DNA of 64,000 nucleotides from Devosia sp. A16 (GCF_001402915.1 NZ_CP012945.1:1527501-1591500), one strand, 5' to 3'; shown: positions 20,817-32,417, counted from the stretch's first letter. The notes: generated from the sequence alone by a model not told the origin. Made by a program: numbers and translations.

Positions 20817-21242
20817 TCAGTTCGCCTCGTCCGGCACGTGCGGCAGCGGCAGGAAATCGACGCCGTCGTCGATCAGCTCGGCCACTTCGTCGCGCGTCGC
20901 CTCGCCATAGATGCCGCGCGGGTCGGCTTCCTTGAAGTGAATCTTGCGGGCCTCCTCGGCGAACTTGTCGCCGACATAATCGGCCTCGCTGGTGACCTTC
21001 TTGCGCATGACGCGCAGCATTTCCCTGATCTCGGCCTGCTGCGGATGGCCGCTGGAAAGCGACAGCTTGTCGGAGTTGAGCCGCGCCACCGCCGGCGCCA
21101 TCAGTGCCTTGTCCACCTTCACCGAGTTGCAGACCGGGCAGGTGACGATGCCGCGCGCGGCCTGCTCGTCATAGGCTTCGGCGCTTTTGAACCACGCGTC
21201 GAACTTGTGGGATCTGTCACAGATGAGCGAATAGCTGATCAC
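20817..21242 (-). CDS. DUF1178 family protein
   Basis: The 141-residue cytoplasmic protein starts with the DUF1178 hallmark MISYSLICDRSHKFDAWF. A pair of cysteines follows in VTCPVCNSVKVDKALMAPA, a half zinc-ribbon. The C-terminal part is acidic and ends in PLPHVPDE. Function is unknown for the family. It is the last gene of an operon with comF, grxC and a nitrilase-family amidase; its ATG overlaps the amidase stop codon by 4 bases. The constant association with grxC and the amidase suggests a role in thiol or redox metabolism, which is only inference. Confidence 0.93.
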   Translation of the reverse strand: MISYSLICDRSHKFDAWFKSAEAYDEQAARGIVTCPVCNSVKVDKALMAPAVARLNSDKLSLSSGHPQQAEIREMLRVMRKKVTSEADYVGDKFAEEARKIHFKEADPRGIYGEATRDEVAELIDDGVDFLPLPHVPDEAN

Positions 21243-22102
21243 GCCGATACGTCCTCTCGGGCGACTACCTGGGGGCCCGAAGCGTCGACGGTTAGCGAAA
21301 ACCGGCGTGCGTTGGCAAGCGCCGGAACCCGCGCGCGGGCGTCTTCCACCGCTGATAGTTCGATCTCGGCGATAGCGACGCCGGGGCCATCCCCGCCAAG
21401 CGCGGCGACGACCCGGCCCCAGGGGTCGATGATCATCGAGTGACCCCAGGTGGAGCGGCCATTTTCATGCGCTCCGGCCTGTGCCGCGGCGATCACCCAC
21501 GAGCCCGTCTCGATGGCGCGCGCCCTGAGCAGCACTTCCCAATGCGCCTCGCCGGTGGGGACGGTGAAGGCGGCCGGCACGGCGATCACCTGCGCCCCGG
21601 CTTCCGCCAGCGCCCGGTGCAGCGCCGGAAAGCGCACATCGTAGCAGATGGTCATGCCGAGCGAGAAACCCGGCGCATCGGTCACCACGGCGCTGTCGCC
21701 GCCGGCATAGGTCTCGCTCTCGCGATAGTTCCTGAGCCCCGGCAGCGTCGCGTCGAACAGGTGAATCTTGTCGTAGGTGGCGGCGATCGAACCATCCGGA
21801 CGAAACAGCACCGACCGGTTGGCGAATCTGCCATCGGGCAGCGCCACGGCGAGCGAGCCCAGGTGCAGGTGAACGCCGAGTCGGCTGGCGATCCCGCCGA
21901 CCCGCGCGATGTCAGGGTTGTTCTCCCATGGGCCGGCCACGGCTTTCAGCCCGTCGCGATTTTCGGCAAATACCACCGAAACTTCCGGCGACAGCAGATA
22001 GCTGGCGCCCTCTGCCGCGGCCTCGCCCGCCAGCCGTTCGAGCTGGTCGAGGTTGGGTCCCGGCTGGGTACCCGAATTCATCTGCAGGGCGGCGATGCGC
22101 AT
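21239..22102 (-). CDS. nitrilase-superfamily amidase (Nit1-like)
   Basis: This 287-residue carbon-nitrogen hydrolase has the Glu-Lys-Cys catalytic triad: Glu in LLSPEVSVVF (near residue 40), Lys in YDKIHLFD and Cys in TICYDVRFP (near residue 150). The pattern matches the Nit1/YbeM group, whose members hydrolyse deaminated glutathione, a repair reaction. The gene lies nine bases after grxC and overlaps the DUF1178 start, so glutathione-related work is a reasonable inference. Length is normal. Confidence 0.93.
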   Translation of the reverse strand: MRIAALQMNSGTQPGPNLDQLERLAGEAAAEGASYLLSPEVSVVFAENRDGLKAVAGPWENNPDIARVGGIASRLGVHLHLGSLAVALPDGRFANRSVLFRPDGSIAATYDKIHLFDATLPGLRNYRESETYAGGDSAVVTDAPGFSLGMTICYDVRFPALHRALAEAGAQVIAVPAAFTVPTGEAHWEVLLRARAIETGSWVIAAAQAGAHENGRSTWGHSMIIDPWGRVVAALGGDGPGVAIAEIELSAVEDARARVPALANARRFSLTVDASGPQVVAREDVSA

Positions 22103-22111
22103 CGGACCGCT

Positions 22112-22366
22112 CTAGTTGGCGAGCAACGGATCGAGCTGGCCGCGTCGATCGAGCGCCGCCATGTCGTCATAGCCGCCGACATGGGTATCGCCGACGAAGA
22201 TCTGCGGCACGGTGCGGCGGCCATTGGCGCGCTGCACCATGGCCATGCGCACATCCGGGTCGTCGGCATCCACCTCCTCGTAGCTCACCCCCTTCTCGTC
22301 CAGCAGCGACTTGGCTGCGTGGCAATAGGGGCACCACTGGGTCGTATAGATCTCTACCTTTTTCAT
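22112..22366 (-). CDS. grxC: glutaredoxin 3
   Basis: The 84-residue protein is a dithiol glutaredoxin that reduces disulfides with glutathione. The active site is CPYC in YTTQWCPYCHAAK. The cis-proline loop is RRTVPQIFVGD, and the GSH-binding GGYDDM follows. It is cytoplasmic. It sits 33 bases after comF and 9 before the amidase gene in one operon. Confidence 0.97.
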   Translation of the reverse strand: MKKVEIYTTQWCPYCHAAKSLLDEKGVSYEEVDADDPDVRMAMVQRANGRRTVPQIFVGDTHVGGYDDMAALDRRGQLDPLLAN

Positions 22367-22399
22367 TTCGCCTACAGAAACGCTGGGGTTTGTTGACTT

Positions 22400-23179
22400 C
22401 TATATGGGGAGTTCGGCGCCTGTCACAACGCGTGCGAATGAGATCACATCGATTTTGATCACCCCGACCCGCCTGAGCTCGCGCGTGATGGCCTTGACGG
22501 TCGAGCCGGTGGTGATGACGTCGTCGACCAGCACCACCCCACGTCCCTTGAGCCGGCGCACCGCTTCGGGGTGGGCGCTGAAGGCGCCGGCGACATTGCG
22601 CTGCCGCCCATCGGTGGACAATCCGACCTGCGGCCGGGTGCGCCGGCTGCGGGCAACCAGCCCCGTGTCGACAGCAAGCCCGGTGAGACGCGCCAGCGCC
22701 CGGGCCAGTTCGGTGGATTGATTGTAGCGGCGCTCGAACTGGCGCCAGCGATAGAGCGGCACCGGCACCAGCACCGGGCCTTCGGCCCAGAACTCCACGC
22801 CCGCCGGGTACATCAGGCGCGCGCAGAACTCGGCCAGTTCCGGCCGGTCACCATATTTGAGCCGGCTGACGATGGCGCGGGCCACCTCGTTGTAGAGCAC
22901 CGCCGAACGCGCCCGATCGAAAGGCGGTGGATCGGCAATGGCTGCGGCGGAACGCGTTTCGGGGCCCAGCGAGACTTCGAACGGCAGCCCCAGCACCGGG
23001 CACCAGGGGCGGGAGATCGGCCTGAGGCTCGCAAAGCAGCGCGGGCAGAGCGCCGCGTGCGAAGCGGTCGGTGCACCGCAATCGAGGCAGGTCGGCGGAT
23101 AGACCAGATCGAGCAAAGCGCTGCCCAGCCGCACCATGGCGGCCGATCCGGCTTTGACTTTGCCCTGCCCCACTTCCAT
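22400..23179 (-). CDS. ComF family phosphoribosyltransferase-like protein
   Basis: The 259-residue protein has an N-terminal zinc-finger-like cysteine pair (TCLDCGAP and CPRCF) and a C-terminal type I phosphoribosyltransferase fold with the PRPP-binding motif VVLVDDVITTGST. In competent bacteria ComF helps transformation; in most proteobacteria its role is unproven. It is the first gene of the grxC operon and is divergent from the methyltransferase gene with a 95-base gap. Start at 23179 gives the usual length. Confidence 0.93.
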   Translation of the reverse strand: MEVGQGKVKAGSAAMVRLGSALLDLVYPPTCLDCGAPTASHAALCPRCFASLRPISRPWCPVLGLPFEVSLGPETRSAAAIADPPPFDRARSAVLYNEVARAIVSRLKYGDRPELAEFCARLMYPAGVEFWAEGPVLVPVPLYRWRQFERRYNQSTELARALARLTGLAVDTGLVARSRRTRPQVGLSTDGRQRNVAGAFSAHPEAVRRLKGRGVVLVDDVITTGSTVKAITRELRRVGVIKIDVISFARVVTGAELPI

Positions 23180-23274
23180 AACGCCCGGCAGCTTAGAGCG
23201 AGATCGGCAAAAGGTGCAGCCTTTTCGATGCGATCGCGCCTCACACCAGACGCACTGACCGAGCGCGAATTGAC

Positions 23275-24132
23275 ATGGCCCTGCCCCCGAAGGTTTTCGA
23301 CCGCGCCCTGATTGCCCATCACCTGTCGCGGCGGCCGGCCGAGCCGGACGATTTCGTCACCCAGCTGGCGCTCGACGACCTGGCCGCGCGGCTGATCGCC
23401 GTATCGCGCGAGTTCCAGCGCGCCCTCATCATGTCGCCCGACGGCTCGCGCCTGCCGTTGCTGGGTCGCTCGGCCAGTGGCGCCTTCGCCTTCGAGCGCG
23501 CCTCGACCGTGCTGGGCGCGCCGGAGGCGCCGCTGGTCGACCCTGAGGCGCTGGTACTGCCGCACGACGATTACGACCTGATCGTGTCGCTGTTCGATCT
23601 GCAGGTGATCAACGACGTGCCGGGCTTTCTGTCCCGTGTCCGCGCCCATCTGCGCCCCGATGGGCTGCTGATCGCCGCGGCGCTCGGCGGCGACAGCCTG
23701 ACCGAGTTGCGCCAGGCCTTCCTGCGCGCCGATGCCGAAACCTCGGGGGGCGCCTTCGCTCGCGTCGCGCCGTTCATCCCGCTGGCCGATGCGGGCGGCC
23801 TGCTGCAGCGGTCGGGCTACGCCCTGCCGGTCACCGATCTCGAGACCTATCCGATCCGCTATGCCGACCTCTTGCGCCTGATGCGCGAGCTCAAGGGCCT
23901 CGGCGCCCAGAACCCGCTGGCCGACCGGCCCGGCCGCATGGCGACGCGGACCCTGCTCGCCACCGCTGCCGCCGCCTATGCCGAACTGGCAGGCGATCCC
24001 GACGGTCGCGTCCGCGCCACGCTGGAAATCATCTGGCTGAGCGGCTGGGCCCCGCACGAGAGCCAGCAGAAGCCGCTCCGTCCGGGCAGCGCCACGGTGC
24101 GGCTCAGGGATGTGCTGGGGAAGGCGGATTAG
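23275..24132 (+). CDS. SAM-dependent methyltransferase, BioC/NDUFAF5-like
   Basis: The 285-residue protein resembles alphaproteobacterial homologues of NDUFAF5, the mitochondrial complex I assembly hydroxylase, and BioC. Characteristic pieces are PKVFDRALIAHHLSRR at the start, the DLIVSLFDLQVINDVPGF helix and GGDSLTELRQAFLRAD. The glycine-rich SAM motif is weak (LLGRSASGAFAFER). Its true reaction in bacteria is not established. It is single and divergent from comF. Convergent with the pilin gene. Confidence 0.88.
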   Translation: MALPPKVFDRALIAHHLSRRPAEPDDFVTQLALDDLAARLIAVSREFQRALIMSPDGSRLPLLGRSASGAFAFERASTVLGAPEAPLVDPEALVLPHDDYDLIVSLFDLQVINDVPGFLSRVRAHLRPDGLLIAAALGGDSLTELRQAFLRADAETSGGAFARVAPFIPLADAGGLLQRSGYALPVTDLETYPIRYADLLRLMRELKGLGAQNPLADRPGRMATRTLLATAAAAYAELAGDPDGRVRATLEIIWLSGWAPHESQQKPLRPGSATVRLRDVLGKAD

Positions 24133-24220
24133 CCGACGCTGGATCGCTTCACCAATGGCCGAACCGCATTCGGTGGCAGGTGCGGCCGGACGATACCGAT
24201 GCGGCCAATCGGGAAACGCC

Positions 24221-24415
24221 TTACAGCGCGTTGTCGAGTTCCTCGGCCGAACGACTGGCGACACTGTCGAACAGCGCCATGACGCTGCTTCCCAGCGTGG
24301 TCATCGCCAGCAGCACGCCAATCGCCACCAGCGCGGCAACGAGGCCGTATTCGATCGCCGTGGCGCCCTCTTCGTTGCCGGCAAAGTCCCTGATCTGACC
24401 GAACAGCACCCGCAT
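24221..24415 (-). CDS. Flp/type IVb pilin
   Basis: This 64-residue pre-pilin has a 17-residue leader ending in EEG, then the cleavage site G|ATAIEYGLVAA. The Glu-Tyr pair at mature positions 5 and 6 and a hydrophobic helix mark the Flp family of tight-adherence pili. I start it at ATG 24415, after GAGGGTGG, because the frame further upstream overlaps mutT. No pilus assembly genes (cpaA-F, tadA-C, rcpA) are in the window, so it is an orphan or works with a cluster elsewhere. It lies 8 bases downstream of mutT. Confidence 0.9.
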   Translation of the reverse strand: MRVLFGQIRDFAGNEEGATAIEYGLVAALVAIGVLLAMTTLGSSVMALFDSVASRSAEELDNAL

Positions 24416-24423
24416 CGCCACCC

Positions 24424-24822
24424 TCAGAGCAGATCGCAGAGCGGTGCGATCAACGGTTCGTCGGCCGGCGGCATCGGGTAATCGCGCAGGGTCTGCGGGC
24501 GCACCCATTTCAGGGCCGCATGCTCGCGCGCCTCAGGCACTCCCTGCCACTTCCGGCAGACGTAAAGTGGCATCAGAAGATGAAAGTTTTCGTAAGAGTG
24601 GGACGCAAAGCTTAACGGAGCAAGGCACGCCGTCTTGGTCGAAATACCCAGTTCTTCTTCGAGTTCGCGGATCAGGGCGTCCTCGGGACTTTCGCCGGTC
24701 TCGAGCTTGCCGCCCGGAAACTCCCACAGCCCGGCCAGTTGCTTGCCTTCCGGACGCTGCGCAATGAGCACCCGCCGATCCGCATCGATCAGCGCACAGG
24801 CGACGACCAGCTGGATCTTCAC
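24424..24822 (-). CDS. mutT: 8-oxo-dGTP diphosphatase (Nudix)
   Basis: MutT removes oxidised dGTP from the nucleotide pool. The complete Nudix box is present: GGKLETGESPEDALIRELEE followed by ELG. The start VKIQLVVACALI matches the family. I choose GTG 24822 because it overlaps the TGA of the upstream acetyltransferase gene (GTGA), which gives 132 residues. Together with the acetyltransferase and argJ it forms one operon. Confidence 0.95.
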   Translation of the reverse strand: MKIQLVVACALIDADRRVLIAQRPEGKQLAGLWEFPGGKLETGESPEDALIRELEEELGISTKTACLAPLSFASHSYENFHLLMPLYVCRKWQGVPEAREHAALKWVRPQTLRDYPMPPADEPLIAPLCDLL

Positions 24823-25583
24823 CCGCGCCCCCAATCCGGCGCCCGCCGGTAGGTGTAGGGATAGACTTCGCCGAAGCCCAGCGAGCCGTAGAGGTTGAGC
24901 GCCGGCACGTTGTTCGCCAGGACCTGGATGGCCGAGTGGGTGGCGCCCTTCGAGCGCACCCAGTTGAGCGCCGCCCCCATGACCGCTCGCCCATAGCCCA
25001 TGCCGCGGGCGTTCGGATGGGTGACGACATTGAGGTAGATGCCCATGCCGCTCGCCACCGCGGCGAGCGCCGCGGCAACCGGCAGGCCGGCCTTGTGGTA
25101 GACCAGCACGCCGCGTGCCTCGCAGGCGATATGGCCCAGGATTTCACCCAGCACATCGGTGGTCGGCTGGTCATAGCCGGACATCTGCGCCTGCGCCCGA
25201 ATCCATTGCGGATCGGTCGGCTCGAAATACCTGGCCTGGAAGTCGAGCGGGAAATCCGCATCCGGCATTTCCATCGCCATGACCAGGCTGGGCTCGAACT
25301 CTTCCCACAGCAGCCCGTCGAGCACCTCGACGATCTCCGGCGCCGTCAGCGGCGTCACCCGGAAGACCGGGGCGATGCGATGGCGCTTGGACAGCTCGGC
25401 CAACCGCACCAGCCGCAGTTCGGCATAGCTGCCATCGCTGGGGTCGAGGCAATGGATCGAGTTGGCCCGCTTGGTGTAGCCCTGGGCGTAACGCCACAGC
25501 CACAGCCCGTCCTGCGCCTGCCTCAGGGCTGGCCACGCCGTGAGGGTCGCCCCCTCGATCTGGCTGACGCTGAGCGGAACCAT
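24819..25583 (-). CDS. GNAT family N-acetyltransferase
   Basis: The 254-residue protein has a C-terminal GNAT fold. The acetyl-CoA loop is HPNARGMGYGRAVM (near residue 190), followed by NVPALNLYGSLGF, the usual last strand and helix. The N-terminal 120 residues (LWLWRYAQGYTKRANSIHC) are conserved in this subgroup and probably form a second, degenerate acetyltransferase half. The substrate is unknown. Its ATG overlaps the argJ stop by one base, and its own stop overlaps the mutT start, so all three are translated together. Confidence 0.92.
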   Translation of the reverse strand: MVPLSVSQIEGATLTAWPALRQAQDGLWLWRYAQGYTKRANSIHCLDPSDGSYAELRLVRLAELSKRHRIAPVFRVTPLTAPEIVEVLDGLLWEEFEPSLVMAMEMPDADFPLDFQARYFEPTDPQWIRAQAQMSGYDQPTTDVLGEILGHIACEARGVLVYHKAGLPVAAALAAVASGMGIYLNVVTHPNARGMGYGRAVMGAALNWVRSKGATHSAIQVLANNVPALNLYGSLGFGEVYPYTYRRAPDWGRG

Positions 25584-26815
25584 CAGGACCGGTAGTCGCC
25601 GTTGATGGTGATGTAGCCGTGTGTCAGGTCGCAGGTGTAGACCGTCGCCGTGCCGGTGCCCAGGCCGAGCCCGACGCGCACGTCGATCTCTTCGTTCTTC
25701 ATGTAGGCACTGGTTGCCGCCTCGTTGTAGGCCGGATCGCGCTCGCCTTGCGTGGCGACGCGGATGTCGCCGAAACTGATCTCCAGCCGGTCGCGATCGG
25801 CCGGCTCGCCGGCCTTGCCCACCGCCATGACGATGCGGCCCCAGTTGGCGTCCTCGCCGGCGATGGCCGTCTTGACCAGCGGCGAGTTGGCGATCGACTG
25901 CGCGATGCGGAAGGCGCTGCGGTCGCTCTCGGCGCCCTCGACGGTGACGGTGACCATCTTGGTCGCCCCCTCGCCATCGCGCACCACGTGGATGGCCAGT
26001 TCGTGCAGCACGTCGGCCAGCGCTTCGGCAAACACCTCGGCGCGCGGGTCTGCGGCCGACTCGATCGGCGCGATGCCGGCCTTGCCGGTGGCAAACACCA
26101 GGCAGGTGTCGGACGTCGAGGTATCGCTGTCGACAGTGACGGCATTGAAGCTCTGGTCGATCGCCGGCTGCAGCAGCCCCTGCAGCACGGGGGCGGCGAT
26201 CGGCGCGTCGGTGAACACGAAGCTCAGCATCGTCGCCATATCAGGCGCGATCATTCCCGAACCCTTGGCAATCCCCGAGATCACCACCGGCACACCGTCG
26301 AACTCGACCGTCGCGGTGGCCACCTTGGCAAAGGTATCGGTGGTCATGATCGCCCTGGCGGCATCCATCCACGGGCCGGGCGCCAGGCGGGTCGCCATCT
26401 CCGAGGTGACGCCGGCGAACTTCTGCGCGTCGAGCGGCTCGCCGATGACGCCGGTGGACGCCAGAAAGATCTCGTTGGCCGCCACGCCGAGCGCCCTGGA
26501 TACGATATCGGCAGATAGCGCCACCGAAGCCTTGCCCTTCTGGCCGGTGAAGGCGTTGGCGTTGCCGGAATTGACCAGCAGCGCCCTCGCCTTGCCGCCC
26601 CCGAGGTTCTGCCGGCACCAGTCGACGGCCGCCGAGGGACATTTCGAGCGGGTCAGCACGCCGGCAACGACTGTTCCCTCATCCATCGAGACGAGCAGAA
26701 CGTCGGTGCGATTCTTGTATTTGATCCCGGCTTCGGCTGTCGCGAACCGAACTCCCGCGACATCCGGCAGTTCCGGGTAAGTCTTGGGGGCGAGCGGAGA
26801 GACGGGATGGGCCAT
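25583..26815 (-). CDS. argJ: bifunctional ornithine acetyltransferase / N-acetylglutamate synthase
   Basis: ArgJ moves an acetyl group from N-acetylornithine to glutamate, closing the cyclic arginine pathway, and can also acetylate glutamate from acetyl-CoA. The 410-residue precursor self-cleaves before the nucleophilic Thr in [16 protein letters not shown] (near residue 190), giving two chains. The C-terminus [13 protein letters not shown] is standard. The first gene of argJ-GNAT-mutT. In Hyphomicrobiales I expect a parvulin and secA just beyond; here about 1.4 kb with a tetR pair and a repeat lies between. Confidence 0.97.
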   Translation of the reverse strand: MAHPVSPLAPKTYPELPDVAGVRFATAEAGIKYKNRTDVLLVSMDEGTVVAGVLTRSKCPSAAVDWCRQNLGGGKARALLVNSGNANAFTGQKGKASVALSADIVSRALGVAANEIFLASTGVIGEPLDAQKFAGVTSEMATRLAPGPWMDAARAIMTTDTFAKVATATVEFDGVPVVISGIAKGSGMIAPDMATMLSFVFTDAPIAAPVLQGLLQPAIDQSFNAVTVDSDTSTSDTCLVFATGKAGIAPIESAADPRAEVFAEALADVLHELAIHVVRDGEGATKMVTVTVEGAESDRSAFRIAQSIANSPLVKTAIAGEDANWGRIVMAVGKAGEPADRDRLEISFGDIRVATQGERDPAYNEAATSAYMKNEEIDVRVGLGLGTGTATVYTCDLTHGYITINGDYRS

Positions 26816-26996
26816 GTTGCGTCCTATACGGCGACAATAGGCCCACCCGTTTGCCTCAAGCCCCGCTGTGAAGCAAGTCGTTCATTTGCTTAAAACGTCC
26901 CCCGGAAAAATGCTGGCCGCGACGACGGCGAAAACTGCAGACGGTTTCCGCCGCCGGCCGGGGCGAAGTCAGCAAACCTGAATATTCGACGCCTCA

Positions 26997-27287
26997 TCAA
27001 GTGGCGCTTGCGCCCCAGCGGCCGCTGGCGATGAAGCGGCCGAAGCGCGCCTGAATGGTCGGAATGATGAAGTAGACCATGGCGATGACCATCAGCGGCG
27101 CGACGACCAGATTGCGCTCCCAGACCGGCCAGTCCGCGGTAAACGGCGCCACCAGGTAGATGATGCCGGTGATCACCGGATAGACGGCAACCAGCACCAG
27201 CAGCGCCATGCGCGTCCGCGCCGCCAGTGACGGAGGGGCAGGTCTCGCGGCGGCAGTCGCAGTGACGGTGGCGGATTGAATGGACAT
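26997..27287 (-). CDS. small two-helix membrane protein
   Basis: The 96-residue protein has an Ala/Thr-rich start and two membrane helices (about residues 27-49 and 60-82). Its short basic C-terminal tail follows PTIQARFGRFI. I do not recognise a named family with certainty. The helical pair resembles the membrane module sometimes found at the C-terminus of antibiotic-biosynthesis-monooxygenase proteins, here standing alone. It is divergent from a TetR repressor and its promoter overlaps the presumed operator, so it is the likely regulated target. Confidence 0.7.
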   Translation of the reverse strand: MSIQSATVTATAAARPAPPSLAARTRMALLVLVAVYPVITGIIYLVAPFTADWPVWERNLVVAPLMVIAMVYFIIPTIQARFGRFIASGRWGASAT

Positions 27288-27302
27288 TTCGGAACCCCAT
27301 AT

Positions 27303-27348
27303 GAACGGTACGGCTCGTTACATAACGAAACGGTACGTAACGTTCAAG
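27303..27348. promoter_or_regulatory. promoter of the small membrane gene overlapped by TetR operator palindromes
   Basis: On the minus strand CTTGAA (27343-27348) and TTATGT (27320-27325) are exactly 17 bases apart. The palindrome CGTTACATAACG (27316-27327) covers the -10 box. A wider imperfect dyad joins GAACGGTACG at 27303 to CGTAACGTTC ending at 27345. This is a typical layout for autorepression by the adjacent TetR. Confidence 0.7.
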
Positions 27349-27400
27349 TGGCTAGGACCCTGCTTTTCGTGTATCCCAGCCATGCATCCCGGTGAGAACC

Positions 27401-28000
27401 ATGACCGACAGCCAACCGCGCAGATCCATCGGAGCCGCCCGCAACCCGGACAGTCACGCGGCGATCCTCGCCGCCGCCGAGGACATCTTCTGCGAGGCGG
27501 GCTATGCCGGCTTCTCGATCGAAGCGGTGGCGCGACGGGCTCGCGCCGGCAAACCCACCATCTACCGCTGGTGGCCGTCCAAGGCACATCTGCTGCTCGA
27601 TGTCTATACGCGGCTCAAGAGCTCGCGCATGCCCGATCCGGATACTGGCACGCTAGAGGGCGACATCCGGGCTTTCCTCACCGAGCTGGTCCGCTTCTGG
27701 TCAGGCAATACCGGGGGCGTCTACCGCTCGCTGATCGCCGAGGCCCAGGCTGATGCGAAGGCGGCCGAAGCGCTGCAGGCCTATTCGGTCGAACGCACCC
27801 GGCACACCGCCGCCATGTTCGATCGCGCCAAGGCGCGCGGCGAGATGCGCGCGGACGCCGACAGCCTCGCTGCCTCCGATCTGATGTCCGCCTATGCCTG
27901 GAAACTGCTGCTCACCGACCGGCTGGTCGACCAAGACGACGCGATCGACAAGGTGACCGCTATCCTGGTGCGCGGCCTCGTGAAATCGTCAGACGATTGA
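27401..28000 (+). CDS. TetR/AcrR family repressor
   Basis: This 199-residue regulator has the N-terminal HTH (ILAAAEDIFCEAGYAGFSIE, then PTIYRWWPSKAHLL at about residues 40-60). A C-terminal ligand domain of the TetR_C_33 kind follows (YRSLIAEAQADAKAAEAL). I start it at ATG 27401; a GTG three codons earlier is possible. It is divergent from the small membrane protein and is expected to repress it. Inducer unknown. Confidence 0.92.
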   Translation: MTDSQPRRSIGAARNPDSHAAILAAAEDIFCEAGYAGFSIEAVARRARAGKPTIYRWWPSKAHLLLDVYTRLKSSRMPDPDTGTLEGDIRAFLTELVRFWSGNTGGVYRSLIAEAQADAKAAEALQAYSVERTRHTAAMFDRAKARGEMRADADSLAASDLMSAYAWKLLLTDRLVDQDDAIDKVTAILVRGLVKSSDD

Positions 28001-28046
28001 GCCGCACGGGCTAACCAGGTGGGCTCGTCCCTGCCCATCCACCGGC

Positions 28047-28125
28047 TGTCATCCCTGCGAAAGCAGGGACCCATCTATCCGCTGGCACGGGCTGTGAGTT
28101 GGGTCCCTGCTTTCGCAGGGATGAC
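28047..28125. repeat. REPIN-like palindromic repeat, family A copy 2
   Basis: Inverted arms at 28047-28069 and 28104-28125 are the same sequence as at 6204-6283. The loop CCATCTATCC...GGGCTGTGAGTTGGG matches the reverse complement of the copy-1 loop, so this copy is inverted. Similarity extends outward: ACAGCCGGTGG on one side and TAGAGCGTTC (as reverse complement at about 28144-28153) on the other. Confidence 0.9.
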
Positions 28126-28160
28126 GCCGCGTTTGGGGCGACGAACGCTCTAAATGACAG

Positions 28161-28182
28161 AACCCCGGCCTTGGCCGGGGTT
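28161..28182 (-). terminator. hairpin terminator downstream of the parvulin gene
   Basis: A 22-base palindrome AACCCCGGCC / GGCCGGGGTT lies about 30 bases past the stop codon. On the minus strand it is followed by CTGTCATTT, a poor U tract, so efficiency is uncertain. Confidence 0.6.
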
Positions 28183-28210
28183 CCAATTGGCTGGCATCCG
28201 AAAAGGGTGC

Positions 28211-29161
28211 TTACGGCGCCGTGCCGGCTGCGCCTTCGGCCTGAGGCTCGGCCTGCTTCTTGACCGCTGCCGCCAGCTCCGCGTCGGGAATATCGAGCTT
28301 GGCGTCCTTCTTCAGCGCCGCGACCGACTCGTCGAACGCCTTGAACATCACCTGCTGGCCGAGCTGCTGCTGCATCTGCTCGATCGGCGCCGGCGCGCTC
28401 ATGCGCTTTTCCTCGACCTTGATGATATGCCAGCCGAACTGGCTCTTGACGGGGTCGGAAATCTTGCCCGGCTCGAGCGTAAAGGCCACCGCCTCGAACT
28501 CCGGCACCATCATACCCTTGGAGAAGAAGCCCAGGTCGCCGCCATTCTGCTTGCCCGAGGGGTCGGTGGTCTTTTCCATGGCGAGCACTTCGAACGGCTT
28601 GCCGCCGTCGAGCTCGGCCTTGATCGCCTTGGCCTCGTCTTCGGTGGCGACGAGGATATGACGCGCATGCACTTCCTCGACCGGCTTGAAGTCCTTCACA
28701 TACTGGTCGTAGGCGGCCTTGATCGAGTCCTCGGTGACCGCGGCCGCGACCTTCTCGGTGAAGTACTCGCGGCGCAGCGAACGCTCCTCGAGGTACTGCA
28801 TCCGGCGCTTGAACGTGTCGGTGTCGGCCATGCCGTCGGCTTTGGCCGCCTTGGCCATCACTTTCATGTCAATCAGCACGGTGACGAGGAAGGCACGACG
28901 CTCGGCCGGCGGGACCTGCTGCAGCTCCTGCTGCAGGTCCTCGGCGGCAAAATCCAGATCCGCCTGGGTGATGGTCTGGTCGCCGATGGTCGCGAGCACC
29001 GTCTCCGGCGGTATGGGGGCAGGCGCTGCCGGAGCGGCCGGTGCAGCGGCATCCTGGGCGAGCGCGACAACGGGGGCGAAGCCAAGCGCGGTGCCAAGCA
29101 GCAGGGCGCCGGCCACGGTCCTCAGAACCTTGTGGAAACCCCGCGGGGCATGGACGTTCAT
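28211..29161 (-). CDS. periplasmic parvulin-type peptidyl-prolyl isomerase
   Basis: The 316-residue protein is an exported folding catalyst. The N-terminus is a signal peptide (TVAGALLLGTALGFAPVVAL, cleavage likely after ALA). A SurA-N-like helical region follows, then one parvulin domain (about residues 165-260: VHARHILVATEDEAKAI, GGDLGFFSKG, FGWHIIKVEEKR). Start ATG 29161 follows GAGGAG; the frame upstream is not similar to the family. It is divergent from secA, the translocation motor whose products it would fold, the order usual in Hyphomicrobiales. Confidence 0.94.
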   Translation of the reverse strand: MNVHAPRGFHKVLRTVAGALLLGTALGFAPVVALAQDAAAPAAPAAPAPIPPETVLATIGDQTITQADLDFAAEDLQQELQQVPPAERRAFLVTVLIDMKVMAKAAKADGMADTDTFKRRMQYLEERSLRREYFTEKVAAAVTEDSIKAAYDQYVKDFKPVEEVHARHILVATEDEAKAIKAELDGGKPFEVLAMEKTTDPSGKQNGGDLGFFSKGMMVPEFEAVAFTLEPGKISDPVKSQFGWHIIKVEEKRMSAPAPIEQMQQQLGQQVMFKAFDESVAALKKDAKLDIPDAELAAAVKKQAEPQAEGAAGTAP

Positions 29162-29231
29162 AGGGAATTCTCCTCGGATGGCGCAGGGCCCCCGGCCCGC
29201 GGCGTGGGAGGTTTGGCCCATTTGCGTTCCG

Positions 29232-29260
29232 TTGACAAGCAAAACACCCGCTCTTACATG
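29232..29260 (+). promoter_or_regulatory. sigma-70 promoter of secA
   Basis: TTGACA (29232-29237) and TACATG (29255-29260) are 17 bases apart. Transcription from here would give a leader of about 95 bases before ATG 29365. Confidence 0.65.
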
Positions 29261-29364
29261 TCGCACCACTTCAAAGAGTGTTGACGGGTGAGGACCCGCC
29301 GCCTGCCGGATGAGATGAAGCGCCTTAGCGCCACCCGGCCGTGAACAATCAAAGGACGACACGA

Positions 29365-32139
<2,775 letters not shown>

Positions 32140-32163
32140 CGCCGACACAGGCACCGAATAGTC

Positions 32164-32202
32164 AACCGGCCGGCTTCTCACGAAGCCGGCCGGTTTATTT
32201 TT
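32164..32202 (+). terminator. rho-independent terminator of secA
   Basis: A stem AACCGGCCGGCTTC / GAAGCCGGCCGGTT with a 4-base loop runs into TTTATTTTT. It lies 25 bases after the stop codon. Confidence 0.93.
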
Positions 32203-32417
32203 ACGTGATGGTCGCCGGCGCGGCGATGCAGAGCACACTCACGCAAGCTGAGTTCGAAGCGTTCATGACCCCTGTCGACCAAATTGCGCCGAGTGAGCAC
32301 GAAGCCTGTTGCGTCGCCGCAACGGTGATGATGCAGGACCTGGCGAAGCCGCCGCCACATGAAGCGGCGGCAGCCATCAGGTCCTGTTACCAGTAGTCGA
32401 TATCGGCCGGCGATTGG

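Noticed and set aside
32205-32396. Possible 63-codon gene after secA
   Set aside because: GTG start without ribosome binding site, inside or right after the secA terminator, no family, and atypical composition.
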